Of a stretch of DNA of 64,000 nucleotides, positions 18,138-27,068 are shown piece by piece. Each line of letters opens with the position of its first letter. The stretch's first letter is position 1. Both the position numbers and the translations under genes were made by a program. The stretch comes from CAZIVO01 sp964542765 (lineage in GTDB: Bacteria > Planctomycetota > UBA1135 > UBA2386): positions 1 through 64,000 of the forward strand of contig CAZIVO010000006.1 of assembly GCA_964542765.1 (NCBI GenBank). Reading direction: 5' to 3'. The notes under the pieces are model-generated. The model did no database searches. It saw only the letters and a list, made by a program, of their open reading frames with translations, and was not told the origin of the DNA.

Positions 18138-19250
18138 TCACCAGAGAAGGGCGCTGGCGACTTCCAGAATTTCAGCTTTCTGTATGAAGGGGCCCGGGCT
18201 CACCCTGATCGTTCCACCGACTCCGGTGCCGAGCACTTCGTGGATCCAGGGCGCACAGTGGAATCCGGTCCGGACGTGGATCCCCTGCTCGGCCAGGGCC
18301 AAGCCGGCTTCCGCCGGGTCCATGTCGCACGAGGTGAAACTCAAGATCGGAACTCGTGGTCCATGTGCGGGCCCGAGCAACTTGACGCGATCGGGCTTGC
18401 GAGCGAGTGCTTCGCGCAAGCTGTCCAGGAGTTGCAGGCCATGCTCGAGCGGCGAACCGTTCGTGGCCAGCCAGTCGAGAGCTGCACCCAGCCCCATGAT
18501 GGCAGGGGTGTTTGGTGTGCCTGCTTCCATGCGTGTGGGCCAGTCTTCAGGCTGCTGGTCGAGCGCGTGTGAAGAGCCTGTGCCGCCGACCCGTGTGGGT
18601 GTCAACTCGACGCCAGGTCTTGTGGCCAGGAAGCCCAGGCCGGGGGGGCTCATCAGGCTCTTGTGGGCGGATGCCACGACCATGTCAGCGCCGACGTCGA
18701 GGGGCAGGAGTCCCGCTGTTTGGCTGGCATCGAGCAAGCTGGAGGCGCCGTGTTCGGTGGCTATTTTGCACAGTCGACTGGCATCCTGGACTGTCCCCAG
18801 AACATTGCTGGCGTGTGAGAAGGCCAGCAACTGGTATTGGCGCTGACGCAGAGCATCGTTCAACAGTTCTGGATCGATGCGGCCTTGTGCGTCCGGGCGC
18901 AAGATTTCGATTTCGATGCCGCGTTCTTTTTGCAGTAACCGCAAGGGTCGTGCGAGCGAACTGTGCTCGAGGGCGGTGGTGAGCACGCGGTCTCCCTGGC
19001 GCAGATGACCGCGCAAGCATAGATTGAGCGACTCGGTGGCACCTGAAGTGAAAGCTATGTGTTGCGCGGGAACGCCGCAGAGATTGCCGATCTCTCTTCT
19101 CACCTTCGCGACTTGGTGGCTGACGTCGCCGCAGCTTTGACTGTCGCCACGATCGGCGCTGACCCCTTGCTCGCAAAACCACCTGGACACGGCATCGAGG
19201 ACAGTTTTTGGCTTGGGGAAGCTTGTCGCAGCATGATCGAGATAAATCAT
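18138..19250 (-). CDS. Cysteine desulfurase-like PLP aminotransferase (class V)
   Basis: This 370-residue fold-type I PLP enzyme should release sulfur from cysteine as an enzyme-bound persulfide. It begins with the family hallmark YLDHAATSFPKP. The Schiff-base lysine is K197 in SAHKSLMSPPGLGFL, D175 (LLDASQTAG) is the pyridine-nitrogen ligand, and the candidate persulfide Cys is C332 in GFHCAPWIHEVLGT. The pattern matches the aminotransferase V subfamily called cysteine desulfurase family (TIGR01977-like) better than IscS. Its ATG overlaps the stop of the upstream ThiF-like gene (TGATG at 19248-19252), implying translational coupling. With the ferredoxin and the E1 enzyme it forms a sulfur-transfer operon. 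Confidence 0.88.
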   Translation of the reverse strand: MIYLDHAATSFPKPKTVLDAVSRWFCEQGVSADRGDSQSCGDVSHQVAKVRREIGNLCGVPAQHIAFTSGATESLNLCLRGHLRQGDRVLTTALEHSSLARPLRLLQKERGIEIEILRPDAQGRIDPELLNDALRQRQYQLLAFSHASNVLGTVQDASRLCKIATEHGASSLLDASQTAGLLPLDVGADMVVASAHKSLMSPPGLGFLATRPGVELTPTRVGGTGSSHALDQQPEDWPTRMEAGTPNTPAIMGLGAALDWLATNGSPLEHGLQLLDSLREALARKPDRVKLLGPAHGPRVPILSFTSCDMDPAEAGLALAEQGIHVRTGFHCAPWIHEVLGTGVGGTIRVSPGPFIQKAEILEVASALLW

Positions 19251-20278
19251 CAGGCGCCGATCCAGCGGTCGTAGAGGGTTTTCGCACGGCGGGGATCATC
19301 GGTGCCGAACAAGAGGGTCCGACCACCACGGAACACGCTGAATTGGCAGCCTTCGGTGGAAAAGCGCAGCAGGTGCGGGGTGCGTTCGAGATCCTCGACC
19401 TTGTTTCGAAGTTGGCCGGCCAGGCGGTCGAGATCGATTTCGGTTCCGGTCGAAGGCTGTACCTGTACAGCCTTGCGCCCGCAGAGTTGGGTCGGTTCGG
19501 GCCGTGGTTTTTCCAGTGCGGGGAAGGATCGGCGTGTGCATGTCGGGCAGTCGGGTTGCGGCGAGTTTCCCCCCATGCGTAGGGCATAGACGTTTTCCCA
19601 GACATCGATGGTGAGGATGCCGCGAGCCACGTCTCCGGGGCGTCCGGCGAGGATCTTTAGGGCTTGCGCGCTCTGGAAGGCAGCGATGGTGGCGACCGCG
19701 GAGGCCAGGACACCGTGGGTTTCGCAGTTGCCGAGTTCGCCCGTGGGGGGTGGTTCGGGAGTCATGCAGCGCAGGCAAGGAGACTCGCCGGGCAGTATGG
19801 CCATCGCGGTGCCGGCTGCACCCAGGACGCCGCCATAGATCCACGGGATGTCCTCGCGCAGAGAGAGATCATTGAGCAGAAAACGAGTCGCGAAATTATC
19901 GGTTCCATCGAGGATGACATCGGGTCGGCCACCGAGTTGGGCGAAACTGGATGCCGAGAAGTCGTCGATGATGGGATGGATCGTGCATGCACTGTTGGCT
20001 TTGCGCAGGTGTGCTGCTGCAGCGATGGCCTTGGGTGTGTGCGCGCGGGCATCATCTTCGTCGAAGAGGATCTGCCGCTGCAGATTGTCGAGTTCGACGA
20101 TGTCACGATCGATGAGCCAGATTTCGCCGATTCCGGCTCGCACGAGGGTTGTTGCTATGTGCGATCCGAGCGCGCCGACGCCGACCAGCAAGGCGCTGCC
20201 GCTGGAGATCCGGGCCTGCCCGTCGCTTCCCAAGGGTGCGAAGCGAATCTGCCGGGAGAAGCGCGGCTCAAGGTTCAT
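19250..20278 (-). CDS. ThiF/MoeB-type adenylyltransferase (E1-like)
   Basis: This 342-residue cytoplasmic enzyme adenylates the C-terminal Gly of a ubiquitin-like sulfur carrier. The ATP site includes GVGALGS at 33-39 and the acidic IDRDIVELDNLQRQ. DGTDNFATRFLLND is the conserved E1 loop. The Zn-binding Cys pairs are CLRC and CPTC, and a candidate catalytic Cys lies in GNCETHGV. The C-terminal ~85 residues, starting LCGRKAVQV, form an extra domain in place of rhodanese, seen in some MoeB/ThiF homologues. No ThiS/MoaD carrier is encoded nearby. The gene lies 37 bp downstream of the ferredoxin gene and overlaps the desulfurase start. Confidence 0.88.
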   Translation of the reverse strand: MNLEPRFSRQIRFAPLGSDGQARISSGSALLVGVGALGSHIATTLVRAGIGEIWLIDRDIVELDNLQRQILFDEDDARAHTPKAIAAAAHLRKANSACTIHPIIDDFSASSFAQLGGRPDVILDGTDNFATRFLLNDLSLREDIPWIYGGVLGAAGTAMAILPGESPCLRCMTPEPPPTGELGNCETHGVLASAVATIAAFQSAQALKILAGRPGDVARGILTIDVWENVYALRMGGNSPQPDCPTCTRRSFPALEKPRPEPTQLCGRKAVQVQPSTGTEIDLDRLAGQLRNKVEDLERTPHLLRFSTEGCQFSVFRGGRTLLFGTDDPRRAKTLYDRWIGA

Positions 20279-20315
20279 CGGTGGGGCCTGTGCGGCCCAT
20301 CGCCGCGGAATGGCG

Positions 20316-20567
20316 TCAGCTGTCTTTGGACTTGAAGAACTGAGCGTTTAACTCAGTGAATGATGTCCACTCCTCCGGCAGATCTTCTTCGGCGAAGATC
20401 GCTGTGACGGGGCAGGCCTCGACACACAGGGTGCAGTCGATGCAGTCGTCGGGGTCGATGTAGAGTTGTGGGTCTTCGTCGCCGCCTTGGATGCAATCCA
20501 CAGGGCAGACATCGACACAGGCCTTGTCCTTGACGCTGACGCAGGGTTCCGCGATGACGTGGGTCAT
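20316..20567 (-). CDS. Di-cluster ferredoxin (FdxA-like)
   Basis: This 83-residue ferredoxin has two cysteine sets. The first is C9-x7-C17-x3-C21-x3-C25 (CVSVKDKACVDVCPVDC); the second is the classic CxxCxxCxxxCP in DCIDCTLCVEACP. The spacing of the first set fits a 7Fe-type protein with a [3Fe-4S] and a [4Fe-4S] cluster. The short acidic C-terminal tail also fits FdxA-like proteins. It transfers electrons in the cytoplasm. It is the first gene of a run with the E1-like and cysteine desulfurase genes, so a role in sulfur or Fe-S chemistry is likely but inferred. Confidence 0.92.
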   Translation of the reverse strand: MTHVIAEPCVSVKDKACVDVCPVDCIQGGDEDPQLYIDPDDCIDCTLCVEACPVTAIFAEEDLPEEWTSFTELNAQFFKSKDS

Positions 20568-20774
20568 GGGTGATCGGTTTGGTTGAAAGGTTATCCCGAG
20601 GCGCTGATCGCGCTTGACAGGTTCCAGAGCCTAGCCCCTGGGCAGGTTCAGGGGAAGGGGAGTTTCCACGTCATCGGCAAGCCGAACTCGCCATGATCGA
20701 CCTGCTTTTCGGAGTGTCTATTTTGACCCGAACTGCCTGGTGGCCCGGCGGGAGATATCCAGGATGGGCGGTAA

Positions 20775-20859
20775 TGGTGCGAGAGGGGGGACTCGAACCC
20801 CCACGGGTTACCCCACAGGATCCTAAATCCTGCGCGTCTGCCAATTCCGCCACTCTCGC
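20775..20859 (-). tRNA. tRNA-Leu (UAG)
   Basis: Read on the minus strand, an 85-nt class II tRNA is seen. The acceptor stem pairs GCGAGAG with CTCTCGC, and an encoded ACCA end is at 20775-20778. The D-arm contains AATTGGCAGA. The anticodon stem is CAGGA/TCCTG with the loop TTTAGGA, giving anticodon UAG. A variable arm follows, and the T-arm reads GGGGGTTCGAGTCCCCC. This is a Leu tRNA reading CUA/CUG codons. Confidence 0.95.
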
Positions 20860-21014
20860 TGGCATGGGAAGTCTAGCTCAGTCGAGGAACAGAGAGGCCA
20901 GCTTTGAGACAAGTCTCTGAAGGGCTATGTAGCCGGGAGGGGGGTGATTCCGAAATCTGATAGTGCTTGTCCTCGTCCAAAACATGTTTCAGCGCAGCGC
21001 CACCGAGGCGGAAT

Positions 21015-23396
21015 TTGGCCCGGTGGCTCCTTCACGCCCCTGGTTATGCCGCCCTGCTCTTCTTGCTTTTGGCTGGATGCGGTTCCGGAGGCAGTGCGAG
21101 TGGCGGTGACCCTGGTGGCGGTGGCGGTGGCGGTGGCGGTGGCGGCGGTAATCCAGGCGGTGGCAAGAATGGCCGTTCCGGCGAGCCTCCGGTCGATCCG
21201 GGCGGTGGCAACGGCGGCAAGGGTGGTAACGGCGGCAACGGCGGAGGTAATGGCGGCAATTCTCTGGGGTACCCCGCCTTCTTCGAGGTCGAAAACTTCT
21301 CCAGCAGGCCGCGTGAAGAGACGATCCGCATCAGCGTTCCTTTCCCGAAAGGAAAGGTGTTCGGTCTCGACTCCTACGGGGTGAAGGGCTTTCAGACGGC
21401 CTGGTTGCCGTTGCAGAAATGGTCCGATGGATCGGTTCGATTGGCGCAGGCTCAGTTCACCGATTCCTTCGCGGGTAACGAGAAGAAGGTTTACGAGGTT
21501 GAGAAGGGCGTCAAGGCTAAGACCGGGAGCTTCATGCCGAACGATTGGGTGGAGCGTTTCGGAAGCCACATGCGCATCGGAGCGCGCGTGACGGATAGCT
21601 TCGGTGTGAGCTATGAGGCCGAAATCAGCAACTCCGGCGAAGTTGTTCAGGAGACGCCGCTGGTACGTGTGCAGCGTTTCAGGGTCTACCACAAGGCTGC
21701 GGTTGGCAAAGGTATGGGCCGGGACTTTTTGACTTCGACCTTCTATCTCACCGAGTTCCGCGATGTTCCCTTCTTGTGTGTCGACTGGATCTTGGGCAAT
21801 GACTATCTCGGCATCGATGATCCAGAGGGTAATCAAGATCCCAATCTCTACCCGCTGGGGGCGATCGATATCGACAAAGCCTCCTTCCTCATCATGAGTG
21901 TTGCCGGGGTAAATTCGTATCAGTCAGACATGCATGCTATTGCCGATGCGGAGCTGGAGCCGGGAGGCTGGGTTCGGTTTGACGTCATGAAGGACACCTG
22001 GATTGCTGATGGTGCTACTCGGCGTTATCGATTCCTCGCCCGGATCGAGGATCCGCAGGCGCCAAATCTCACCAAGAAGAAGTGGGCCGATGGTCTCTGG
22101 CCCTTTGCTCAGGACCCCTTTCGCCCTCTGGCTCAACTCGAGACCTGGCAGAAGAGCGGGGCGTTCGGCCTTCATGGAGGACCGATCACCGGGCCCTTGG
22201 ATGCAGGGCAGATGGCGCTGGATGAATACAATGGTTGGCGAGGCGGGGCGAGCCGGTTCGGCACCTGGGATAGTTTCGGTGATGTCAAGCGTACCAGCAC
22301 GACCGGCACACCGCGCAACGCTCCGGTCAGCCCCGAACTCGCGCATGCTGTGCAGGGGATGGAACCTCGGCTCTTGATGGCGCTGGAGCAGAAGGCCTGG
22401 GCACAGGCAATGCGCCCTTACCATCTATGGGGACTCGAAGTGGGATCCGAGCAGGACATTCTCTTGTGGGATCCCATTCCGCATTATCCAGGGAGTCGAG
22501 ATCTGTCGCGCCAGTCGTTGGGACGCCGAGCTCTTTGGAAGAGCGATCCGTTCGGGAGCTATCGCAATCGGGTGGACTTCAAGAATGGCAAGAACCATGG
22601 GTGGAATGGCTTCGATCATGGTCACTGGACGACAGATCTCTTGTTCGACTACTGGAGTGTGACCGGGGATGCCTGGGCGAAGGAGGAACTCCGCCAGCTT
22701 GGCGAAAGTCTCAAGGCTTTGATGCGTCTGAAGAGATATGCGACTTCCAGTCTGCAAGCTGCGCGGGCAGAGGGGTGGTGCATGGTTGGTTTCGTGCAGA
22801 GCTACCTTGCGACCCAGGATAGTTCGATCAAGGAATACGCATTACGCCGTGTGCGCGAGGTGATCGACGCGCGGCGTCGCAAGACCCACCCGAGCAAGGT
22901 TCTGATCAACCAGTGGAACTACCCTGGGGCTGGATATCCCAGCAACAGCTCCTTCTTCATGCCGTGGCAGCACGGTGCCGTACTCTATGGATTCCTGGCG
23001 GCTCATGAGTTCTTCGAAGATCCGGCATGTCTTCGGATCGCCGAGGATGTTGTGACCACGGTCGAGTATTCCTGGGTGACGAACTATCAGGACCCGAAGT
23101 TCGGCTTCGTGCAAAACGGATTGCGCTACTACGTTCCTTACTCGATTGGCGCCAATAATGTCCCGGCGGACTTCTTTGACAAGACGCTGGGCATCAAGTG
23201 GGGCGATAGCCCACTCGGAGGAGCTCACGGTTTCTTGACCGGCGGCTTGCTGTTGCTTTCGGAGCGCAGCAACAGCATCCCCGTGAAGCATAAGGCGGCG
23301 TATTACGGCAAGATCCTGTTCGGCACACTGAAAGACTCGCGCCGCTGGTACAAGTGGAACACGGTGGCCGTGGAATCACTCCTGAGGGATACGTGA
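21015..23396 (+). CDS. PcRGLX/YetA-like lipoprotein, putative polysaccharide lyase
   Basis: There is no ATG near the 5' end. I chose TTG 21015 because GAGGCGG lies 6 bp upstream and it gives a compact lipoprotein signal ending in LLLAGC; a TTG at 20967 is the alternative. A glycine-rich linker of about 75 residues follows. The mature protein starts with a beta-rich domain (RISVPFPKGKV, WLPLQKWSDGSVRLAQAQF) like the RIFT-barrel N domain of PcRGLX/YetA proteins. An (alpha/alpha)-barrel-like part follows, containing GFDHGHWTTDLLFDYWSVTGD. Characterised relatives (PL26) are exo-rhamnogalacturonan lyases, so uronate-polysaccharide cleavage outside the cell is plausible but not shown. Two sulfatase genes lie just downstream on the other strand. 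Confidence 0.7.
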   Translation: MARWLLHAPGYAALLFLLLAGCGSGGSASGGDPGGGGGGGGGGGGNPGGGKNGRSGEPPVDPGGGNGGKGGNGGNGGGNGGNSLGYPAFFEVENFSSRPREETIRISVPFPKGKVFGLDSYGVKGFQTAWLPLQKWSDGSVRLAQAQFTDSFAGNEKKVYEVEKGVKAKTGSFMPNDWVERFGSHMRIGARVTDSFGVSYEAEISNSGEVVQETPLVRVQRFRVYHKAAVGKGMGRDFLTSTFYLTEFRDVPFLCVDWILGNDYLGIDDPEGNQDPNLYPLGAIDIDKASFLIMSVAGVNSYQSDMHAIADAELEPGGWVRFDVMKDTWIADGATRRYRFLARIEDPQAPNLTKKKWADGLWPFAQDPFRPLAQLETWQKSGAFGLHGGPITGPLDAGQMALDEYNGWRGGASRFGTWDSFGDVKRTSTTGTPRNAPVSPELAHAVQGMEPRLLMALEQKAWAQAMRPYHLWGLEVGSEQDILLWDPIPHYPGSRDLSRQSLGRRALWKSDPFGSYRNRVDFKNGKNHGWNGFDHGHWTTDLLFDYWSVTGDAWAKEELRQLGESLKALMRLKRYATSSLQAARAEGWCMVGFVQSYLATQDSSIKEYALRRVREVIDARRRKTHPSKVLINQWNYPGAGYPSNSSFFMPWQHGAVLYGFLAAHEFFEDPACLRIAEDVVTTVEYSWVTNYQDPKFGFVQNGLRYYVPYSIGANNVPADFFDKTLGIKWGDSPLGGAHGFLTGGLLLLSERSNSIPVKHKAAYYGKILFGTLKDSRRWYKWNTVAVESLLRDT
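21114..21149 (+). repeat. GGTGGC hexanucleotide repeat (poly-Gly linker)
   Basis: Five consecutive GGTGGC units are followed by a near-unit GGCGGT, all in frame and encoding 12 glycines. They lie in the linker between the lipobox and the folded part of the large lipoprotein. A second, less regular Gly/Asn-rich stretch (GGNGG type) follows at about 21200-21260. Such tracts are prone to slippage in multiples of two codons, which would keep the frame. Confidence 0.85.
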
Positions 23397-23428
23397 TGCC
23401 GACTGCGGCCACGCGATGAGGTAGGCGC

Positions 23429-25057
23429 TCACTTCTTACTCCGCCGCTTTGACCGCGGTTCATTCCGCTGATCTAGGTAGGTGCGGGAGATCGCACGTGC
23501 CTTCTTGCGATTGGCGTCATCGTCATTCCAGAACTCCCGCAGGACTTTTTCGACCTCGGGGAAATCTTCGCCATGGTCGCCGATTCTCTTGCGCAGATTG
23601 GCGAGGCGGAGCTTGAGTTCGGCTGCGATGTTGGCGTAGTCGGGATTGTCGTACTGGTTGACGACTTCGCTCGGATCCTTGGTGAGATCGTAGAGTTCCC
23701 ATCCTGGTGGCGTGCGTTGCCCACCCTTGTAGTCACAGCCGTAGTAGAAGATCAACTTGTGCTGCTTGGTTCGGATACCGACGTGGCCGGGATTGTCGTG
23801 GTGGGCCATGTGCATCCAGTAGCGATAATAGGCTTCCTGCGGCCAGTCTTTCGGCTCTTCGCCGCTCTCGCAGATGGGCTTGAAACTGCGACCCTGCATG
23901 TAGCTCGGCGTCTTGACGCCGGCGAAGTCGAGCATGGTAGCTGCGAAATCGACGTTGCCGACGATCGCGTCCGTCCGGCTACCGGCCTCGATGGTCTTCG
24001 GATAACGGACCAGAAGCGGCATCCGCATGGCTTCCTCGTACATCCAGCGCTTGTCCATGTAATCGTGCTCACCGAGCATGAAGCCCTGATCACCGGTGTA
24101 CATGATGACGGTATTGTCCATCTGGCCGGTTTTTTCGAGGTGAGTGAATAGCCGGATCAGATTGTCATCCACGCCCTTCACGCAGCGCAGATAGTGCTTG
24201 AGATAGACGTTGTAGGCCGCGCGCTTGGCATCGTCGTCGGTGAGGTCGGCGCTGACCTTGTAGTGCTTGACGTAGTTGCGGCGCGGATTCCGGCGCCCGA
24301 TCGAGGTGCCTATATGGGGCAGCAGTTCGTCGAGATGGCCGCGCGTGGCGATCGATCCGAAGCCTGGCTGTTCCCAGAGATTCTCGGGCTCGGGGATGTC
24401 GACATCTTCGAGGTAATTCTCGTAGCGTTTGGCGAACTGGAAGAAATCATGCGGAGCTTTGTAGTGGTGCATGAGGAAGAAGGGTTTGTTCTGGTTCCAA
24501 CCCTTCTTCAGCCACTCGAGAGTCTGATCGGTGATGGCGTCCGAGGAATGCATCCCTTCGAACTCGATGGTGTTTTTCGGCCAGTTCTGGTCCCCGCGCA
24601 CGCGGAAGACGGGGTCGTAGTATTTCCCCTGACCCGGCAAGACGCTGTAGAAATCGAATGCCGCAGGTTCCTCTTTCAGATGCCATTTGCCGATCATCGC
24701 GGTGTGGTAACCAGCCTGCTTCATCTCTCTGGCGAGGTGTTGCCGCTCTGCCTCGATGCGTCCGCGCAGGTCATGCACGCCGCAGGTATGCGCGTACTGG
24801 CCGGTGATGATGGTCGCCCGGCTTGGTGCACAGATGGAATTCGAGCAAAAGGCGTTCTCGAAGAGCATCCCTTCCCTGGCCAGACGATCGATCGTCGGCG
24901 TCGGATTCAACTTTGCCAGCCGACTCCCGTAGGCACCGATGGCCTGCGAGGTATGGTCATCGGACATGATGAAAAGGATGTTCGGCCGCTCAACCGTCTG
25001 CGCCGAAGACGATGGGGCCAAGCACGCCAGCGACACAAGAATGATCAAGATGTGCAT
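23429..25057 (-). CDS. Secreted sulfatase
   Basis: This 542-residue exported sulfatase has a signal peptide (MHILIILVSLACLAPSSSAQ). The metal-binding start is PNILFIMSDDHT, the formylglycine site CAPSR has Cys at residue 76, and GKWHL and TGDQGFMLGEHDYMDKRWMYEE are conserved active-site stretches. The MLGEHDYMDKRWMYEE region resembles sulfatases acting on polysaccharide-derived sugars such as the S1_8/S1_11-like groups, but the subfamily is uncertain. The basic C-terminal tail (RSKRRSKK) is a minor oddity. The gene is convergent with the PcRGLX-like gene and in the same direction as the next sulfatase upstream. Confidence 0.93.
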   Translation of the reverse strand: MHILIILVSLACLAPSSSAQTVERPNILFIMSDDHTSQAIGAYGSRLAKLNPTPTIDRLAREGMLFENAFCSNSICAPSRATIITGQYAHTCGVHDLRGRIEAERQHLAREMKQAGYHTAMIGKWHLKEEPAAFDFYSVLPGQGKYYDPVFRVRGDQNWPKNTIEFEGMHSSDAITDQTLEWLKKGWNQNKPFFLMHHYKAPHDFFQFAKRYENYLEDVDIPEPENLWEQPGFGSIATRGHLDELLPHIGTSIGRRNPRRNYVKHYKVSADLTDDDAKRAAYNVYLKHYLRCVKGVDDNLIRLFTHLEKTGQMDNTVIMYTGDQGFMLGEHDYMDKRWMYEEAMRMPLLVRYPKTIEAGSRTDAIVGNVDFAATMLDFAGVKTPSYMQGRSFKPICESGEEPKDWPQEAYYRYWMHMAHHDNPGHVGIRTKQHKLIFYYGCDYKGGQRTPPGWELYDLTKDPSEVVNQYDNPDYANIAAELKLRLANLRKRIGDHGEDFPEVEKVLREFWNDDDANRKKARAISRTYLDQRNEPRSKRRSKK

Positions 25058-25288
25058 TTGACGGTCAGACTACAGTTTCAAGCAGTGTTTTGACCACCAG
25101 TGGTCATCAGCATTTGCAGTTGACAGGAAAGGAGGCAGCGATGAGACACCGCCCTTTCTTGTTTTGCTCGGGCATTTCAGCTCTTGCCTTGTCCGTCCTG
25201 AACTCGTGTGCCTCGTCGGACTTTCGGTCTTCCCCGGTCTCTCCGGCATGACTCCCGGCAAGTGACCCTCACGGTCAGGATCTGTGCC

Positions 25289-26854
25289 TCACTTCCGCGG
25301 CATCGCCATGGCCGAGACCTCTTGGCGCCAGGCGTGCAGCATCGCCAGTAACTCTCGAGTCTTCTTCGGCCGTGCTTTTGCGAGATCGTGTTGTTCACCC
25401 GGGTCAGTTTGCAGATTGAACAGCTGTGCAGTGTTGTTCTCGAAATACTCCAGCAGCTTGAAGTCGCCCAGGCGGATGGCTCCTCCGGGACTCTGCATGC
25501 CGTGATTGCTGTAGTGCGGGAAGTGCCAGTAGATCGCCTTTCTCTCGAAGGGTTCGCCCTTCAGCGCGGGTACGAAACTGATTCCGTCGACGTGCTGTTC
25601 GAGAAGCGCTGGTAGGCCTGCCATTTCCAGGATCGATGGGTAGAAATCGGTGCTGATGACGGGTTCGGTGCAAACCGAGCCTCGATTTCCCTGTTGTGGC
25701 CATTTGACGATCATCGGCACGCGGATGCCTCCCTCGTAGAGCCAGCCCTTGGCACCGCGCAAGGGAAGATTGGATGTCGAGTAGGCGGCATCCAGCCTGG
25801 AATCGGCCACGACCCTTTTTGGATTGCCGAAGTTCGCTGCCGACATGCCTCCATTGTCGGAGAAGAAGATCACGATCGTGTGTTCTTCCAGCTCGAGCCT
25901 TTTCAGCGTGGCCATCACCCGCCCGAGGCTTTCGTCCATCGCTTCGACCATGGCGGCGAACTGCGCATTGTCCTGGTGCTGCTTGATCTTGACCGTGCGC
26001 TGGGGCAAGACCGAAAAACCCTGGTGAGAGGGCTTGGTGATGAGGTTCTGCAGCGCCTGCCGGGACAGCGGTTCGGTGTCGTCGGGATTTCCTTCCAGGG
26101 CGAAGGCCGGCCCCTTTGGCGGTTGCAACCGGGCCAGTTTCTTGCGGTATTTCTCGACGAGATCGGCGCGGCCCTGGATCGGATCGTGAACCGCGAAATG
26201 TGAGAGATACAAGAAGAAGGGCCGTTCCTTGTGTTTTTCGATGTAGACCAAGGCCTCGTCGGTCAGGCGATCGGTCAGGTAATCGCCCTTGGCGCCTTGC
26301 AGACCCTCGAGGCGGAAGGGCGCGTGATATCCGGCACGCGGCCAGCCCTTGTTCCACCTGGGGATGTGCAGATCGAACCCATGTTGTGAGGGTCCCGAGG
26401 GTTCTTCACCCAGGTGCCACTTGCCGAAGATCGCGGTTGCGTAGCCTTGCGCTGCGAGAGCCTCGGCCAGCGTGCTCTCTTCGAAGGGAAGGTGCTGGCG
26501 ATGCTCGGCATTCTCGAGTTTCTGGAACGGAAAATCCCTGCGGCCTGACAACCAGTCGGTGAGGTGAAGCCGCGCGGGATACTTACCGGTCAGGATACTG
26601 GCGCGGGTCGGCGAGCAGACGTGACAGGCTGCATACGCCTGGGTGAAGCGCACTCCCTCCCTGGATAGTTGATCGATGTGGGGGGTCTCGTAGAAGTTGC
26701 TGCCGTAACAGGCCACATCGCGCCAGCCCAGATCGTCCACCAGGAAGAAGACGATGTTCGGCGGCCTGGGTCCACGAGGGGCCGCTTGGGGGGTTTGCGC
26801 TGGCAGCGGCAAGGCTGCCCAGATCCACGTTGCGAACAGGAGAATGGGGTGCAT
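25289..26854 (-). CDS. Secreted sulfatase (arylsulfatase A-like)
   Basis: This 521-residue enzyme has a signal peptide (MHPILLFATWIWAALPLPAQ). The metal motif is PNIVFFLVDDLGWRD, and the formylglycine signature CSPTR has Cys at residue 80 followed by ASILTGKYPAR. Downstream GKWHLGE, FFSDNGG and GGIRVPMIVKWP are typical of the arylsulfatase A/S1 family. A conserved C-terminal stretch, RLGDFKLLEYFE, closes the domain. It sits 231 bp upstream of the preceding sulfatase gene on the same strand, so the two form a sulfatase pair whose transcript could be shared. The substrate is unknown; carbohydrate sulfate esters are likely. Confidence 0.93.
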   Translation of the reverse strand: MHPILLFATWIWAALPLPAQTPQAAPRGPRPPNIVFFLVDDLGWRDVACYGSNFYETPHIDQLSREGVRFTQAYAACHVCSPTRASILTGKYPARLHLTDWLSGRRDFPFQKLENAEHRQHLPFEESTLAEALAAQGYATAIFGKWHLGEEPSGPSQHGFDLHIPRWNKGWPRAGYHAPFRLEGLQGAKGDYLTDRLTDEALVYIEKHKERPFFLYLSHFAVHDPIQGRADLVEKYRKKLARLQPPKGPAFALEGNPDDTEPLSRQALQNLITKPSHQGFSVLPQRTVKIKQHQDNAQFAAMVEAMDESLGRVMATLKRLELEEHTIVIFFSDNGGMSAANFGNPKRVVADSRLDAAYSTSNLPLRGAKGWLYEGGIRVPMIVKWPQQGNRGSVCTEPVISTDFYPSILEMAGLPALLEQHVDGISFVPALKGEPFERKAIYWHFPHYSNHGMQSPGGAIRLGDFKLLEYFENNTAQLFNLQTDPGEQHDLAKARPKKTRELLAMLHAWRQEVSAMAMPRK

Positions 26855-27068
26855 GGTATGTGCAGGGCCACGCGGGATGGATCATCCCCGGAGAATGGCG
26901 TGGGTCATCCTATCAGAGCCTTCTCGATCCAGAACCCATGGCGATGACTCGATATGAGGTCTGGGAAGAGGTGGGTGGGTGAGCATGGCGGGCGAGAGGG
27001 GCAAGGTAGCTCCCACCGCTATTCCTCGGGCGTGCTGGTTCTGCTAGGTTCTGGCGAGGGAATCCACC

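Noticed and set aside
20600..20640. TTGACA box on the plus strand upstream of the ferredoxin gene
   Set aside because: It points away from the leftward ferredoxin gene, and no suitable -10 box or rightward gene follows.
20671..20865. A 64-codon minus-strand open frame overlapping the tRNA
   Set aside because: Its [20 protein letters not shown] sequence is the familiar artefact of translating a tRNA-Leu gene.
21114..21260. Possible CRISPR or tandem non-coding repeat
   Set aside because: The periodicity is six bases, lies in frame and encodes a Gly-rich protein linker; there are no spacers.
25058..25288. Possible small gene between the two sulfatases
   Set aside because: Short basic open frames only, no start signal and no protein-like pattern; treated as intergenic with a likely promoter.
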